DNA of 64,000 bases from Epiperipatus broadwayi (taxonomy: Eukaryota > Onychophora > Udeonychophora > Euonychophora > Peripatidae), in NCBI GenBank assembly GCA_028023455.1, contig JAQFVV010012435.1:3718001-3782000 (forward strand). The letters are read 5' to 3'. Below the pieces are notes generated by a model. It had not been told where the DNA came from and ran no database searches. It worked only from the letters and a program-made list of their open reading frames with translations. This document shows, one piece after another, positions 48,848 through 59,979 of the stretch (its first letter is position 1; each line of letters opens with the position of its first letter). The position numbers and the translations under genes were made by a program.

Positions 48848-49050
48848 AAATCCAATTTGTCCAAATCATTTTGAACACTTTTTAACAAAAATCTTTTATT
48901 GTACATATATACACATAAACCTATATTTTGACTGTCCTGCAGTCTTCTTCGGAGTTATGATATAATGAACAGAATAAAATAAAATAAAATACAATAAAAG
49001 GTTTTGCTAAAATGTGTTCAAATTGGTTTGGATAAATTGGATTTGTATAA
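48848..49050 (-). repeat. Palindrome with Penelope-type ribozyme relic at its centre
   Basis: Arms of about 55 bp (48848-48904 with AATCCAATTTGTCC, 48990-49050 inverse). On the minus strand the spacer reads CCGAAGA, GACTG-CAGGA-CAGTC (a perfect 5-bp stem II) and AAAATATAGG, that is a hammerhead core changed at CTGATGA and GAAA. A GAAGA...GTC hairpin of this kind is reminiscent of Penelope-like element ends. It lies about 1 kb upstream of the plus-strand Penelope-like element but in the opposite orientation. Confidence 0.5.
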
Positions 49051-49059
49051 GATGTTACA

Positions 49060-49970
49060 GCAAAAAATAAAGGAAAGAGTGATTTTGATAACATTAAGAT
49101 GTAGTTCATAATATATTAATCACATAATTGGTTATGGTTATTCTGAGCTTAATTGTGTTTAAATAGCTCCCCTATATTATTTTACATGTTTTGACAATAA
49201 TTTATATACTTTTGATTGCACCTTTGTGCTGAATTGGTAGGTTTCAAACATAACATTATATGTTATACAACAATTAGATTCTTCTGTATTGTAATTTCAC
49301 AATTCTTGTTTATTTTTATGTTTAATTCTCAAAATGTGGAATAGTATTTAATGTTTATTTTCAATTTGGAGTGATATGTGAATAAAAATTTCACAGTGAG
49401 TAAATAAAAAGTTGTTCAGCATTTGTACAGCAGTGCAAGATATAACTATTTTTCACACTAATGCCTGTTACATTGTTTATTAGTCAGATGTTAAATCTTT
49501 TTATTTATTGCAAGGATATGAAGAAACACTAAAGCATTGTTTTGAATAGTTTATTATTTTATATTTACATGTTTTTGTTTTGAATATATTTTACTATAAC
49601 TTTAATAAATATATTTCAAACTGAAAGTGATTTTTTACTAACTTGCTTCTAAGTTCTTTTTGTTTTTCAGATCTATCTGTTGTAATCAATAGACAACAGA
49701 TGGTAAATGCTATATTCAAACCTGCATTTAGTTTCTGGCTATTGACATTTTCAGTAATAATTGGAATTTGTTCTTACACATGTAGAAACTAATTTTATTT
49801 TTTTGTTATTTTAAAATTTTCTAAAATTTGAACTCAAGTCTACTTTTATGTAGTAATATAAATCTGACACTATCTTAGTAATTATATACAGTGAGATGTT
49901 ATTGAATAAACATAATTGGTTCTAGAATCTCATTCAATATCTCATCAATTCAATATAGCATATATATATA
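49060..49970. other. AT-rich sequence upstream of the Penelope-like element
   Basis: No match to the element's 3' region is evident by eye, so a second pLTR was not recognised here. No coding signal. Confidence 0.4.
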
Positions 49971-49974
49971 ATGA

Positions 49975-49978
<4 letters not shown>

Positions 49979-50026
<48 letters not shown>

Positions 50027-50042
50027 TATATATATATATATA
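49979..50042. repeat. (TA)n microsatellite at the 5' edge of the Penelope-like element
   Basis: TA tract with one GTA break near 50024. The plus-strand ORF starting at 49916 reads through it as a run of Tyr-Ile, which is an artefact; element homology begins after it. Confidence 0.95.
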
Positions 50043-52082
50043 ATGAATGCAATACTATTAATAAAATACCGTCTGATTGGATACCTCCACATCAGAGAAA
50101 CATTTTACTTGATACATATATTGATAATGTTTATCAGGATATTATTAAAGCAATAAAGCAGAAACAACACAAGAAATATAAGAGCAATTTAACATTAGCT
50201 GAAAAAAATGCATTGTATAATTTGGAAAGGAGAGAAGATATTATTATTAAACCATCTGATAAAGGTGGAACAATAGTAATTATGAATAGGGATGATTACA
50301 TGAATAAAGCCTTGCTTCTTTTAAATGATAGGAATTTTTATGAACCTATAACACAGGTTATTGTTGATAAATTATTTAAAGGTGTGCTATCCAGCCTGAA
50401 GGATATGAGAGTATGGGGTCTACTTGATAGGGGTACATATAATTTTTTATTACCAAACCTCAAATAAACCCAGTAAGTTTTACATTCTACCCAAGATTCA
50501 TAAACCGGGTTGTCCTGGTAGACCTATAGTAGCAAGCATTGGATGTCCTACTGAGAAAATGTCAGCATATGTAGATAGTCTTATACATGATATTCCCCCA
50601 TCATTTGATTCTTATGTTAGGGATACAACCCATTTTCTTTCTATTTTAGAAAATGTCAAATCTATACTACCGAGTGAATGTTTTTTGGTGACATTAGACA
50701 TTACATCATTGTATACTAATATACCTCATGAAGATGGAATTAGAGCTATTGAATCTGTTTTAAAAGGGAAAGAATATGATCAGCACAAAATTATGACTAT
50801 TGTTGAATTAGTGAATTTAATCTTAAAGAATAATTATTTTGTTTTTAACTCTATTTATTATTTACAGAGGCAAGGTACTGCAATGGGAACAAAAATGGCA
50901 CCAAATTATGCAAACATTTTTATGGCTCAATTGGAAAGCTCTATACTTGAGAAGGCTAGCCTTAAACCTCATACTTGGCTGAGATATATTGATGATGTCT
51001 TTATGATCTGGCCATACAATGAAGAAGAACTTCATATATTTTTTGATTATCTAAATAATTTTAATAATAATATAAAATTTTCAATGAATTTTTCTAAAAC
51101 AGTGGTTCATTTTCTTGATGTTGAGATTACTTGGAGTGATGGTATTCTTAGTACTAATATATATAGGAAGCCAACTGATAGTCATGCTTACCTACATTTT
51201 TATAGTAATCACCCTAAGCACTTAAAGACTAATATCCCTTATAGTCAATTTTTAAGGATTAAAAGAATTTGCAGTGATCAGGGATTTCTTCAGCAAAATA
51301 ACAAGGTTTTGTATAATAAATTTATCAATATAAAATATCCTAAAGGACTGTTAGATAGGGCAGTGGTAAAATCTTCAGAAGTTGACAGGCAGGAACTTCT
51401 TCTATCTAAGAAAAGAAAGAGTCAGTTGATAAATATACCACTGGTTCTTACCTTCAATGATGATTTGCCTAATATTAACCAAATATTATTGAAACATTTT
51501 AATATATTAAATTCAACAGATTATCTGAGATCTGTTTTTCCCTATCCACCTAAAGTTGTATATCGTAGACATAGGACACTTAGGGATAGACTTGTAAGGA
51601 CAGCTTTTGGCACTAATTTTGTGTCAGAAAAGGGATGTTTTTCATGTGGGGATAAGAGATGTCTTACATGCAAACATATTATTGTTACAAAGATGGTTCA
51701 GGGAGATACCATTCATGGTTTTAAATGGTATATCTCCAACTATGTCAATTGTAAAAGTATAAACTTGATATATTTAATAGAATGTAATAGATGCTTGTGT
51801 CATTACATAGGTGAGTCAGCAAACAGTTTACATATTAGAATGACCAACCATAGGTTTGATATTTTACATAAAAATGAAGATAGACCAGTTTCTAAACATT
51901 TCAATTTACCTGATCACTCGATTGATGATTTAAGAGTGGTTATATTGGAAGATAATTTTTTTTCCATGAGAGAAAGAAAACAGAAAGAGAGTTTTTTTAT
52001 TTTTAAATTTAAGGCATTACATCCTCATGGGATGAATATGAATATAGGTACTATCACATCTTTGAATTACTTGGTTTCCTAG
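50043..52082 (+). pseudogene. Penelope-like reverse transcriptase with GIY-YIG nuclease, one frameshift
   Basis: The first frame (to 50467) has IIIKPSDKGGTIVIMN, the conserved N-terminal block. One indel near 50455 moves to the frame 50424-52082 (552 residues). That frame has YILPKIHK...GRPIVAS (residues 20-38), VTLDITSLYTNIP (89-101, motif A), GTAMGTKMAPNYANIFM (151-167, motif B), WLRYIDDVFMIWP (185-197, motif C, catalytic DD), HFLDVEI (228-234) and YRKPTDSHAYLHFYSNHP (246-263). A Cys motif CFSCGDKRCLTC is at 404-415. The GIY-YIG domain LIYLIEC...CHYIGES...IRMTNHR spans 447-476. RT copies RNA at a nick made by the nuclease. All key residues are present; the frameshift is the only visible lesion besides the missing extreme N-terminus. 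Confidence 0.9.
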
Positions 52083-52514
52083 GGATTTATTTATTTATTT
52101 CCTAAATAATTGTTTTTTATTATTTTTTGTTTCCTAAATAATTATTTTATAGGTGGACTAGCATGAAGTAGAATAAATATAAAGTGTATATAAAAAATAT
52201 ATGTGCATAAGATATATATGCATATAGTAAAATAGATATAGTAAAATATATGTATATATACATTTTTTTTAGTGTGCATATATAATAATATATTTTTTAT
52301 GGTTTTTTTGATATATTTTAATATATAATAATTATGTATGGTTTTAGTTTTTTAAAAATGTTTTTTGTGAAATAATTTTTTTAGTATTTTTTATACAAGT
52401 TTTGTATATATATATTGTACAATGTTTTTAAAGATTTTTAGCCTATAGGAATTAGTTTTGATATCTGATACGTAACTGTAATATTTTAGCACTTAATTTC
52501 TGTAAGTAGCCATT

Positions 52515-52574
52515 TTGCTTTCTGATGAAAACCAGTCTGCTGGTTGAAATATAAAAGCTTTTTTATAGAAGTAA
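52515..52574 (+). ncRNA. Hammerhead-like motif in 3' region of the Penelope-like element
   Basis: CTGATGA at 52522-52528, stem II AACCAG-TCTG-CTGGTT (one extra A, 52529, unpaired), GAAA at 52546-52549. Stem III is an 8-bp AT hairpin with one mismatch, and the triplet ATA ends at 52567. Stem I is TTGCTTT (52515-52521) with GAAGTAA (52568-52574), including two G-U pairs. Hammerheads are known from the pLTRs of Penelope-like elements, and the position fits. The bulged A and long AT stem III differ from the usual form. Confidence 0.55.
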
Positions 52575-52699
52575 TTCTGTGTTTTTATTATATATATATG
52601 TATAATCTTTCTGACCCTCTAACTTGTATAATTAGTTGTTCATTCAATTTGATACTTTCTTCTTATGGTACTTCAACTTATTTATATACTTTGTAGATG

Positions 52700-52947
52700 A
52701 CATCATATGTTCACCATTTCTTATGCTTACACAAGCTACTAAAGCAGTAGCAACTCTCTCCATACAGTAGTGCCATCCAGTGCATTCCACCGTAATTCTA
52801 GAAGATTTGAAAATCAAAATCCCTATCTAGTGCTTACTCATTTAATATCCCCATACTAGGTCTATCTTATGTACAAACTTTCTAGCAACAATTGATTACT
52901 TTGGCTTGAATTGGGTGACATCTGTATGAAGTGAGTTACTATTGTTT
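52700..52947 (+). mobile_element. Family-B element, inverted-dimer form, 13-bp TSD
   Basis: It begins with the head ACATCATATGTTCACC and ends near GTTACTATTGTTTT. Left-arm and right-arm blocks are inverse to each other (ACTCTCTCCATACAGTAG / CTGTATGAAGTGAGT). Flanks TACTTTGTAGATG (52687-52699) and TACTGTGTAGATG (52948-52960) are a 13-bp duplication with one difference. The centre with the ribozyme is lost. A fourth family-B copy with this duplication length. Confidence 0.7.
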
Positions 52948-53169
52948 TACTGTGTAGATGTATCAATCATTGCTTTGTATAATTATAAATAACTTATAAT
53001 ACATATTAAAACAGTTTGAATCATGTACAGGTTTATTAATAGGTTTACAAAAATTTTAGAAAATTATATTTCTAATTTTATATATTCAATAATAAAAATG
53101 ATAAATAATAATTGTCATAAAGTATATATTTAATGTGATAATCGAGTCTGATAGAATCACAGAACTTTT

Positions 53170-53812
53170 TCCAATCTATATAAATAAAAATGTAAATATT
53201 CGTTTGTTCAAAATCTTAAATCTCTGAAAGGGCTTCTCTGATTGCTTTGAAATTTTGATATAGCATTGCATTCGAATACATGTGTGTTTGTATATACTTA
53301 CTATTTATATACATACTATTATATACTTGTGACAGGTAAAAACGTACCTATGACAGATAAAAACATACTTTTTTAAAAAAACAGCGCTATCTCTTGGACG
53401 TCATAGCAACACATACTATACTAAAGATTGTACAATTCCATTTCAATGTTTCCAATTGCATTATTAAATTGAATTTTCATAGATTTCGATTTATTTTCAT
53501 TTTGATTTAATTCTTTCATGTCAGAGATTGCAATTCCCAATTTGATTGGCATTTGCAATCACCAACAACAAAGTTCAGGGCCAATCTTTAGAATTGTGTG
53601 GTTTACATCTAGACACAGATTGCTTCTCACATGGACAATTATATGTTGCATATTCTAGAGTCGGCAAACCAGACAATGGAACAAAAAACATTGTATACCC
53701 ACAAGCATTGAGAAATTAAACATATTAGAAATGTGCACTTTCTCTTTTCTTTCTTTTCCATTTAACCAGACTGAACCACAGCAATTCCTGGTCAGGTATG
53801 GCTAGTATTTAA
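53170..53812 (+). mobile_element. Helentron (Helitron) deletion derivative
   Basis: The left end (TATAAATAAAAATGTAAAT, then TTTGTTC, AAATCTCTGAAAGGGCT, GAAATTTTGATAT) has the typical Helentron-type start. The right end is CTGGTCAGGTATGGCTAGTA. Between them lies the end of a PIF1-like helicase. Most of the Rep/helicase gene is gone. Helitrons leave no target duplication, and none is seen. Confidence 0.75.
53519..53719 (+). pseudogene. Helitron PIF1-like helicase, C-terminal fragment
   Basis: In one frame: QRLQFPI, stop, [19 protein letters not shown], then [16 protein letters not shown] (helicase motif VI region), and [10 protein letters not shown] followed by TAA at 53717. The stop is TGA where the family has an Arg codon (CGA), a typical CpG-to-TpG change. 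About 67 residues remain of a protein normally over 1,000 residues long. It served strand separation in rolling-circle transposition. Confidence 0.85.
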
Positions 53813-53819
53813 TAAAATA

Positions 53820-56800
53820 GTTACTCACATTGCTAAATATTGATATTCCTTTTTACATAAATAGGTGTTTGAAAATTTTTTAGGTAACTATATAATCCTC
53901 GACATTACACTAACATATTTACTATATCTTTGTATACTTCATTTGTACAAACTAGTGTTGAATGAGACAAAATATTATTAAATATTGAGTTAAACTAAGT
54001 TATGTATCTTCTTAATTAATCAAATTATTTGCTTGTTTGTTTTTCAGTTGATGTCACCATCTAACCTTCCAATTTTTTATCATTAGCAATAAGGAAATAC
54101 ACACATAAATGGAGAAATGTGGGTGATTTAGCCTGAAAATTATGTAAGAAAGGCATGGAAATAATACACTTCTGCTAATTGAATATAAATGCTTACAAGC
54201 AGAAAGGGTACAAATAATGTAGTTGTGAGAGAATAAATATAAACTAAGTGATTATACAGGAAGTGGGTTTTTGATAAGGAGGATTTAGATCGAAAGGCTA
54301 TAGAGTGGACCAAGATGATGATATGGAAATGGGAAGGAGCAGGGTAGAGAAGAATATGGGAAAATCTTAGGGTGCTGTAGTAGAAAGGGAAGTTAAGGTG
54401 GCTAACAGGTTTATCTGAGCATAATAACAGATTCTTGACTTCGATAAAGGAGAAGCCATATTGTATCGCATCACATGTCTTAGTTGATGTAGTGATGACA
54501 TCACAGAACATATTGAGCCATTCTCATTCAAAAGTAGCTACTGATGAGAGTCATAACTTAAGTGTAATTAAAAGAATATATCTATATATAGTTGGAGAGT
54601 ACTATTTTTTATTTCTAAAATAAATGCCTCATTCATTCTTATATACATACATAAATAAAATAAACTTTCAATTTCAATAAAAAACATTGTGTATAAAATA
54701 CATAAATCTCAAGAATTATAAAAAATAAAATCTGAAATAAGTAAACATATAAATATGAAGTTACAACACAATAATTTAAAGAAAAGATTTTTTTTTTAAA
54801 AAAAAAGTATTGTTTTTTTTTTACGTTTAAAAAATATATTTCTTAGATAATATAAATCAAAGCTTTTTTTGACAATATATAAATAACGAAAACAAACTAG
54901 AAAAAATATATCATTTTATAGGTAAAATTTCATTCATTTTTAATTACACAAATTAATGTCAGAATTAACTAACATAAAAATACCTTTAATCAGAAGCTGA
55001 ATACGTCAGCTGTTACTTCCCATTTTTTAAAAATTGATCACAAACCTGATTTTGATAATGATAAGATACTTACTCATTTGGAAAAATATGACTTGAAAAC
55101 CATGAGAAGTTGTTTGAAATATTAAAAAGACCAATTGATTTAAGTAGAGCAGCCTTATGGACACCACTTATTTTACATCTTTCTTCTAATATAAACCTAA
55201 AATCAATTAATAGTGAAACTAAAGAAAAACATTTTATTAATCCACCCATTAATGAACATTCAACTAGTTCACACTCAATCTCATTACTATTTGAGATCTA
55301 ATGATTTTTCTTTGAAAAGTTAACCTTGACAATGGTGGATGCTATTTCATTGAAACATTGGGAATTAATCAAAACTAACACATAATTTAAACTGAAAACT
55401 ATATATATATATATTGAAGCAGTCAATCTTAGCTTAAAATTGTGCTTCATGTTTCTACCTACTAACCTATATTTAAATCCTATTTCCCATCCCGCTCCTT
55501 TTGTCGTGTATATATATTTCATGTATATATTTGAAATGCGTGCCTAAATTATAAAATTTGATGTTTCAATAACATGTTTTAAAATTATTATTAATTTTTT
55601 TTATAAATTATTAGTTCTTTTATATAAAGTATCAGAGGTGCGACTATATAGGAGCAAAACTTACTAACAAAATATTGATTTTTAAATATTTTATCGTGTA
55701 TCATTTTTGCTTTTTCTTTTTAAATTGCTTGTTTTTTTATTATTAAACTATTGTAAAATCGAAGATGGAAGATGCTACAGTACTTGTCTAAAAATAATTA
55801 AAGGGGTTGGAAGCACTATTGTTTTAATCTGGGGTAGATATTTTTTTAATTAAAGTTTTACTTAAAATGGGATTAAGATTAGCGACACTTTTGTTAAAAA
55901 CTTGTTGTCAAATCTATTTCTAATCTGGAAATAGATTTGAATTTATTTTTGGACGTTATCTTACTGTTGCATCTTCAAAAACAACTGATAAAGAAAAGGT
56001 ATAAAATGACTGAATTTTGAGTCACAGATTAGATTAGCTACTATTGAGAGAACTGATTGTAAACGTATTACACGTCGCTTGAAATTTAAATAATGTAGCA
56101 GTAAATCCATCACTTCTTGGCCCTTTTGGGTCATCATCTTCCGCAACCATACCATCCTGCTGCCCAAGAGTGAAAATCCCAACCTAAGAACTTCAGTGTG
56201 CTAATGGAAGCTTGCTGCCACAGGAGAACGTGCAATATTTTAAATTGAACTCTTAAAACTGCAAGGTAATTTTTCAAGCCGTCACCTCAAACTAAATCTA
56301 GCCTAAATAATCTATCAAGATTTCTTCTAATGTATTATTTAACTTTGTTTTTGTTTTAATATGTAACTTGCTCTTAAGTAATTCCTATAAATTTAATTCT
56401 TTCTTATATGCTCTTAACTTTCCTTAATGTTGGTGCGGTCATTTATTTACATGTATTTATTATTTGATTTATATATCTGCTTGCTTATTAAGATGCTAAT
56501 TTCCAGCAACCTGGCGAACTTAATTTCTAAAATCCTTTTTGTTTTTCAATTAAATCTCCATTAATTAAGGTTTTTTTTTTACGTTCACTCAATATATTAT
56601 ATGATATATGTTCGCCAGTTTATTTGTTTTTCGAACCAACATTTTATATTGGTTTATTATACAAATATATTTGTTTAACTCTGGATTTTCTACCTGGGGT
56701 AAATCCAGAACTCAAGCTAATTAACACTTTGAAATCTTATAAAATATTATTTATTTAATTTTAAAAAGAGGTGACTTGATTGTTTTATATATATATAACT

Positions 56801-57250
56801 GCTAGTTATTTTCTTTTTTATATACTCTTAAAATATATGCTATGTATTCCAGTTATGTAAAATCCATGAAGGTGGGATTGAATTATTTTAAATAATAGGA
56901 AAGGGGAGGGGGTGAATCTTAATGTTTCTTTTACTAAATCAAATCTTAACCTATATTTCATTAATTTGAAATCTAAATCTTAATGTTTCTTTTGCTATAT
57001 AAAATCTTCAAGTATATTTTAAGTAAATGAAAAGTAAATCTCTCTCTATATATTATACTGCATAGCATATTATTCGTCTAAATTATAGTATTCAAACAAG
57101 GGTCATTTATTTTTAAAGCAGTAAATTATATTTCATGTCTTTAGGGACATTCAGTCATACTGCATTACTGACATTTAGCATATCTTTGTATATATATTAC
57201 GTGCTTCTAATCTGGGGGTTGTGACAAGTTTGAACCCATAGATTTCTCGT
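53820..57250. other. Intergenic, no gene or known repeat recognised
   Basis: The segment 54120-54500 is less AT-rich than average, but neither strand gives a credible protein: a 123-residue minus ORF there has no motif. A direct repeat of about 59 bp, with landmark CTTAATGTTTCTTTT, occurs near 56920 and 56980. The 73-residue minus ORF at 55961-56182 has no recognised motif. Confidence 0.45.
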
Positions 57251-57260
57251 TATTTATTCC

Positions 57261-57384
57261 ATATAAAATGCCTCTGGCGATGATGCCGTAAGTTTGGCAC
57301 ATGCTATGCCCATCCACTTTCTTCATATAAAAAGGCCTCTGGTGATGATCCCTAAGTTTGGCACATGCTATGCCCATCCACTTC
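57261..57384. repeat. Tandem duplication, 63-bp period
   Basis: ATATAAAATGCCTCTGG...GGCACATGCTATGCCCATCC occurs at 57261-57320 and again at 57325-57384 with few changes. The 61-residue minus ORF covering both copies is therefore itself repetitive. No function recognised. Confidence 0.8.
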
Positions 57385-57399
57385 ATTCTCATTCAGAAG

Positions 57400-58260
57400 C
57401 ATGACCTTTTCCTCTTAGTTTTTTTTAGGCTATTATGTCAGCACCGCAAACTTCTTCATATTTATTATTTCTTTTGCTTCATGACCCAGTTTTAATGCTC
57501 TAATATTAAAATTGCACACTGCTTAAAATATATATATATATATAAATGCCAATTACTTCTATTTTATTAATTTCTAATGTTATTTCAATCTTATTATACA
57601 GTCCCACCATTGTAACTTATTTCTATATTTAAGAGTATATGTCTTGGGGAAAATAAAGCGTTCGTCTTACTATTGTTAAAATAATTTTTCATTAAATATT
57701 TTGTCATAGTTTCAAATATAATCTTTCAAATGTATTTTGTTTATTTTCATGACCTCAATGACGTGAAAATAATTTATCTTATATGTATAATGAATCTCAG
57801 AACACTCCCCTAAATAATGTTAGTCACCATGTTTTAGAATTGTAATCCAAAGCGTTAATAGCAATTTTATGTAACTTCTTTCTAATAACCAATTGGCATC
57901 TTAATATTGGACCCACCAAAGATGTATGTTTATTTGTAATATATTATTTAGCTAATAAAGAGCATATGAGAAATAATAGCGTGAATGACACTATGTAATT
58001 ATCTACCACTTGCTCATTCACACACATACTAATGTACTTAATTTATAAATGTAGAATAATTTGTCAGTATATTAAAATATATTTTATTGTCTAACTTATT
58101 TGAGTGGTTCAAATTCCTTCTTTTCTCCACTTCCAAAGGTAAAGCCTGCTTATATATATTTTAGTTTAGTCATAGTATTATAGATGTCTCATTGTTTTGC
58201 TCAGCTTTGCTAGTTGGCCGGATTAAAATTAATTCTCATGTGCCGTCACTATTATGTTAT
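57400..58260. other. AT-rich intergenic, nothing recognised
   Basis: No repeat or coding signal recognised. Confidence 0.45.
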
Positions 58261-58261
58261 T

Positions 58262-58405
58262 CATTAGGTGTTTGATCTGTAGCTTATGGAGTGGGTTCGA
58301 ATCCAGGTTAGTCTCTGACCTAAATCTTGGGCTGAACTGGGTTTGAAGTACATTTTGTGAGTTCCAGCTCATGTTAGATGGATAAACATGTTTTGACTGG
58401 CACAA
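58262..58405 (+). repeat. Possible SINE fragment with B box
   Basis: GGGTTCGAATCCAGG near 58291-58305 is a perfect B-box-like block preceded by GATCTGTAGCTTATGGAGT. A body of about 100 bp follows (TTCCAGCTCATGTTAGATGG). The A box is poor. No second copy is seen in the window. Confidence 0.35.
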
Positions 58406-58435
58406 TATATATATATATATGTATGTATTAACAGC

Positions 58436-59272
58436 ACATTTATTAATCCTTTTCAAACATATAGGCATATTCCATTTTAACCAAATTTAATTCTATGATT
58501 AATTTCATTCATTATGTTACAATCTGTAGTATTAATCTGACCAAGGGAATTGTAGTTGTAAACTTTTTTCTAACTCATCATCATCAGTCTTTATTTTCAA
58601 CTTATTTTGATAAAATCCATTGAATATTACTTGAGTCTTTTTAACTTTAATCTTTACTGCTATTTTTTTAACTTTCATCTGATAATTCTTGCAACATTTC
58701 CCGAAATTCTAAATCATCATTTGCAAAAATAACTACATCATCTGCAAAGGTTATATGATTTATATAATCTCTATTTACTTTTATTTCCTTAGTTTTCTAT
58801 TTTCATTCATAAAATATTTCTTGCAAAACTACTGTAAAAAGTTTTGGAGTTTTTACTTATGGATCTGAGACTTGGACACTTGACAAATAGCAATATAAAG
58901 ACTTCATACAACTCAAAGAAATATAGAGAGATACATGTTAGAAGTATAAGAGATCAAAAATGAAATGCTTGGGTAAGAGAACAAACAAGTGTTACTGACA
59001 TCTTTGAAAGAATTAAGAGACTGAAGCTGAGTTGTACTGGACATACTTCTAACAGAGATGATAATAAGTTGTCTGTTGAAATTTTAAGCTGAATTCTAAG
59101 AGATTCTAAAAAACCTAGAAAGGGACCACAATCAGATGAATAGATGAATTAAGAAAGAGAGCATGGATAATGTAGAGAGGAGAGGCTAAAGATTGGAAAA
59201 AATGGATTGAACTTGGAAAGATATTCATCCTGCAATGGATTGATAATGGTTGAAAATGATGATGATAATGAA
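58436..59272 (+). mobile_element. RTE LINE with 5' inversion (twin priming) and exact 9-bp TSD
   Basis: The segment 58436-58846 matches the RTE on the minus strand, from the SPKLF region (58846) to the NKCV region (58436). The segment 58848-59272 continues on the plus strand from LTYGSETWTL to the WIDNG end and a GATGATGAT tail. The two pieces are adjacent in the RTE consensus with only about 10 nt missing. The whole is flanked by exact ATTAACAGC (58427-58435, 59273-59281). This is the arrangement produced by twin priming during target-primed reverse transcription. Coding sequence is broken throughout. Confidence 0.9.
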
Positions 59273-59507
59273 ATTAACAGCTGATGTGGAAAGAGTGTAT
59301 TATGTTCAGATTCTGAATATGTAGAAAATCTTAAAAGCTTTTAAATTAAAAAAATTCTAATAGAAATCTCAAAAAAATTGAGAATTTTATTTATAAAAAT
59401 TAATGATTGTATTATACCAAACTTATTCAAATTGATATTCAAATAATAAATAATACATAAACATGCATTACATAATAATAGAATGGCTTTTTTGCTTGGG
59501 ACTTCTG

Positions 59508-59975
59508 TTTGAGCACCTGAAGGGACAAAATGGAAATCCATCCAAATATCTTATACTCCAGTACTTGACACTCTACCATCATACTTAACCATGAAGAGTG
59601 TATATCAATACACCCAGACTGTAAATAGCCTAAAGATAAATAAAAGAAGTTGTTACTAACTTAATTTAAAATAATAAAAACTTGGCCATTTTATCTTTAA
59701 GATTCCATATGAGTAGTTTGATCATGATGTCACAAAATCTAAGTAATGTCCAAAATAGTCGTATGGAATGTTAATGGAAAAATGTTCAAGATTTTATTAT
59801 TTTAAATTAAGTTTTGAGTAGCAGTTATTTTTTAGGCTTAGGCTATTTACATTCTGGGGGTATTAATGCATATTTATACATTCTGCATGATTTAGTGCAA
59901 TGGTAGGGTATCATACTCTGGAATATAAATTATTCAGATTGATTCCCATTTCATCCCTTCAGGTGCTCAAATATT
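59508..59975. repeat. 468-bp palindromic element
   Basis: The left end GAGCACCTGAAGGGAC pairs with the right end inverse CCCTTCAGGTGCTC. Pairing continues through AGTGTA/TACACT-type blocks, TAAATAGCCTAAA / TTTAGGCTA and the TTTAAAATAATAAAA inverse to a centre near 59740. Moderately diverged. No ribozyme core found. The short minus ORF at 59341-59541 overlaps its end by chance. Confidence 0.7.
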
Positions 59976-59979
59976 GTAG

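Larger units (their letters stand above)
50043..52610 (+). mobile_element. Penelope-like element, nearly intact coding part and 3' region
   Basis: Coding part 50043-52082 followed by a 3' region with AT repeats and a hammerhead-like motif at 52515-52574. The left edge coincides with a (TA)n tract, consistent with 5' truncation into, or insertion at, a TA microsatellite. The right end was not fixed; about 52610 is an estimate. Confidence 0.8.

Noticed and set aside
49916-50042. N-terminal Tyr-Ile run as part of the Penelope-like protein
   Set aside because: It is translation of the (TA)n microsatellite; homology begins only after it.
54140-54511. 123-residue minus ORF in a less AT-rich stretch
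   Set aside because: No domain, no splice-site context and no repeat match; kept only as a note in the region entry.
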